From: Paraburkholderia phosphatilytica
GTDB taxonomy: Bacteria > Pseudomonadota > Gammaproteobacteria > Burkholderiales > Burkholderiaceae
Length of the DNA stretch: 64,000 nt
Direction of reading: 5' to 3'
Assembly: GCF_003443895.1 (NCBI RefSeq)
Contig: NZ_QQOA01000014.1
Location: 1-64,000, forward strand
The position numbers and the translations under genes were made by a program. A model generated the notes under the pieces. It ran no database searches. It was not told the origin of the DNA and saw only the letters and a program-made list of their open reading frames with translations. The stretch's first letter is position 1, and every line of letters starts with the position of its first letter. Of this stretch, positions 62,703 through 64,000 are shown one piece after another.

Positions 62703-63626
62703 TCACATCAACGCCGTCACCCCAAGCCACCGACCTTCTCCCACCTGTTTCAGTGCCACTTCCCGCAAAACGAGACGCGCGGCCAGACCGGATGGGGTCA
62801 ACTCCTCATCTGCCAGAGACGCGACGAGATTGATACGGCTGAGGGTGGCCCCAAGAATCGGCACCGTGTACAGCTTTGATCCCCTGCAGCGCGCCAGCGC
62901 CGCGGCGGGCTGAATCGTCACGCCCAGGCCACTGCTGACCGCCTCCATGAGCGTTGCGAGTCCGTCTATTTCGGCAATCACGCTCATTGCGCAACCGGCT
63001 CGGGAAAAGGCGCCATCCACAAGAGACCGCAGCCCATGAGGACTACTTGGGAGGATCAGGGGAAATTGCGCCAGTTCGGCGATGTCATATCCAGACGGAT
63101 CCGCAGGGACCGGCAACGTGCCGGCCGATATCACATACAGCCGTTCGGAAAGCAGTGGAGCGGTCCGGACACGCTTTGCCCTTGGACCGCCAAAGAGGAT
63201 GGCGACGTCGATCTGCCGCGATGCAAGCAATGATTCCAGATTGCCGGACAGACTCTCGACGATGCGAATACCGACGTCCGGATACCGGGACCTCATCTCC
63301 CGAAGGAATGGCAGCGCAAGCACGCCCGAGGTGCTCGGCGCGAGTCCGACCGACGCTTCGCCCGACAGACGGTCCAGCTGCGCCGCCCGGGCTGCATCGT
63401 CGGCCATGCGCAGGATCAACTGCGCCTTGTGCCAGAAAGTGAGACCTGCACTTGTCGGCTGTACACCGTTCTTGGTGCGCTTCAGAAGTCGGACGGAAAG
63501 CTCGCTTTCCAAACGACTGACCTGTTGGCTTAGCGCCGATGTGACGAGATCGAGCTCGATGGCAGCACGCCCCATGCTACCGCTCTGAACGACCTGTACG
63601 AAATAGCGAAGCTGCCGGATTTCCAT
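62703..63626 (-). CDS. LysR-family transcriptional regulator
   Basis: A 307-residue LysR regulator of the CbbR/NAC-like group. The helix-turn-helix is RYFVQVVQSGSMGRAAIELD with SALSQQVSRLESELSVRLL, and the effector domain contains VGLAPSTSGVLALPFLREM. ATG 63626 matches the family start; an upstream GTG at 63647 is less likely. It diverges from a Bug receptor gene and probably controls it, with operator copy 8 in the 229-nt gap. Confidence 0.93.
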   Translation of the reverse strand: MEIRQLRYFVQVVQSGSMGRAAIELDLVTSALSQQVSRLESELSVRLLKRTKNGVQPTSAGLTFWHKAQLILRMADDAARAAQLDRLSGEASVGLAPSTSGVLALPFLREMRSRYPDVGIRIVESLSGNLESLLASRQIDVAILFGGPRAKRVRTAPLLSERLYVISAGTLPVPADPSGYDIAELAQFPLILPSSPHGLRSLVDGAFSRAGCAMSVIAEIDGLATLMEAVSSGLGVTIQPAAALARCRGSKLYTVPILGATLSRINLVASLADEELTPSGLAARLVLREVALKQVGEGRWLGVTALM

Positions 63627-63767
63627 ATGCGTTGCCTTATTCAGCACGTCCAGCCGGGGCGATACGCCCTCGGCACCGCACTTGCAGTCGTCGTGACCAC
63701 CCGCCGACGTAGCACAGCAAATACCGACCGCGGCGCGAACCGGGAATTCCTCGAGCGGAAGTATTGC

Positions 63768-63784
63768 GTTCCGACTATCGGAAC
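63768..63784. promoter_or_regulatory. Operator palindrome, copy 8 (perfect)
   Basis: GTTCCGACTATCGGAAC has perfect 7-bp arms (GTTCCGA/TCGGAAC) around a 3-nt centre. It lies between the divergent LysR and Bug genes, 71 nt before the Bug ATG. No TTGAC box occurs at the spacing seen elsewhere. Confidence 0.78.
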
Positions 63785-63855
63785 GCGTACCATTTTAAAC
63801 ACTGTACCGCATCGATCAGGCAAACTGTTAGAAATTTCATGAACGGGAGGAAGAC

Positions 63856-64000
63856 ATGCACAGGCATTGGAGATTCGGAGCTATCGGGCCCCTGCTTGGA
63901 GCAATCGTGTGGCTTTTCGCAGCCATGTTCATTCCGGGACTCGCGCGTGCAGAGAGTGGCTATCCGGCACGGCCGGTGCGGCTGCTCGTCGGATTCAACG
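63856..64000 (+). CDS. Bug/TctC-family receptor, 5' part only (window end)
   Basis: The first 48 codons of a periplasmic tripartite tricarboxylate receptor. A signal peptide with a hydrophobic core (LLGAIVWLFAAMFIPGLARA) is followed by YPARPVRLLVGFN, the Bug first strand and loop. GGGAGGAAG precedes the ATG. The gene runs off the window. It could supply the receptor for tctBA. Confidence 0.9.
   Translation, partial: MHRHWRFGAIGPLLGAIVWLFAAMFIPGLARAESGYPARPVRLLVGFN

Overview
The window is about 62% GC. It is dense with Bug/TctC-type solute receptors, LysR and IclR regulators, MHS-family permeases and a Burkholderia-type general porin. I infer a beta-proteobacterium of the Burkholderiaceae, probably Paraburkholderia, Caballeronia or Burkholderia. 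No rRNA, tRNA, CRISPR array or replication gene was seen. Nearly everything is peripheral catabolism, transport and regulation, as on a secondary chromosome or megaplasmid.

Region 1 (0.2-17.7 kb) holds oxidoreductases and detoxification genes: two aldo/keto reductases, a decarboxylase-type amidohydrolase, a DJ-1/PfpI protein, a zinc alcohol dehydrogenase, a small muconolactone-isomerase-like protein and a WrbA-like flavodoxin divergent from a LysR gene. A carboxymuconolactone decarboxylase and a secreted cupin lie between two decayed genes (a quinol monooxygenase remnant and a frameshifted SDR). A three-gene molybdenum aldehyde oxidoreductase of PaoABC type follows, then a cyclophilin-like/DUF2255/MFS trio and a second LysR.

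Region 2 (17.9-29.9 kb) has an aldehyde dehydrogenase with an MHS permease, an alcohol dehydrogenase, a CMD-family protein interrupted by a C10 tract, a porin, a sugar-epimerase-like SDR, a second MHS permease and an amidohydrolase. It ends in a gene graveyard at 28.2-29.3 kb: an IS5-type transposase remnant, an HDOD-domain fragment and an AraC C-terminal fragment.

Region 3 (29.9-64 kb) is a large degradative island. It has ALDH, two unusual tandem beta-hydroxyacid dehydrogenases, a Bug receptor, MmgE/PrpD, a second amidohydrolase and an ACS-type MFS permease. Rubredoxin, a thiolase-DUF35 pair, a beta-propeller lactonase, SDRs and a CapA-like protein follow. Then come an IclR gene, tctBA, tcuAB, two enoyl-CoA hydratases, a ferredoxin-type reductase, an ADP-forming acyl-CoA synthetase, a bicupin-like protein, a FadB-like fusion, a second IclR, a LysR and the start of another Bug receptor. 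The logic suggests uptake, lactone or ring hydrolysis, CoA activation, beta-oxidation-like steps and thiolysis of a substrate I cannot identify.

The main finding is a 17-bp palindrome, RTTYCR-N5-YGRAAC, present nine times between 21.1 and 63.8 kb, each time in an intergenic region upstream of a gene. It resembles operators of IclR-family regulators, and two closely related IclR genes lie in the island. In four or five cases a TTGAC -35 box lies 12-15 bp from the palindrome. These sites would tie the scattered operons of regions 2 and 3 into one regulon. The second finding is the pair of tandem dehydrogenases, each with one intact and one degenerate copy of the same fold, in opposite orders.
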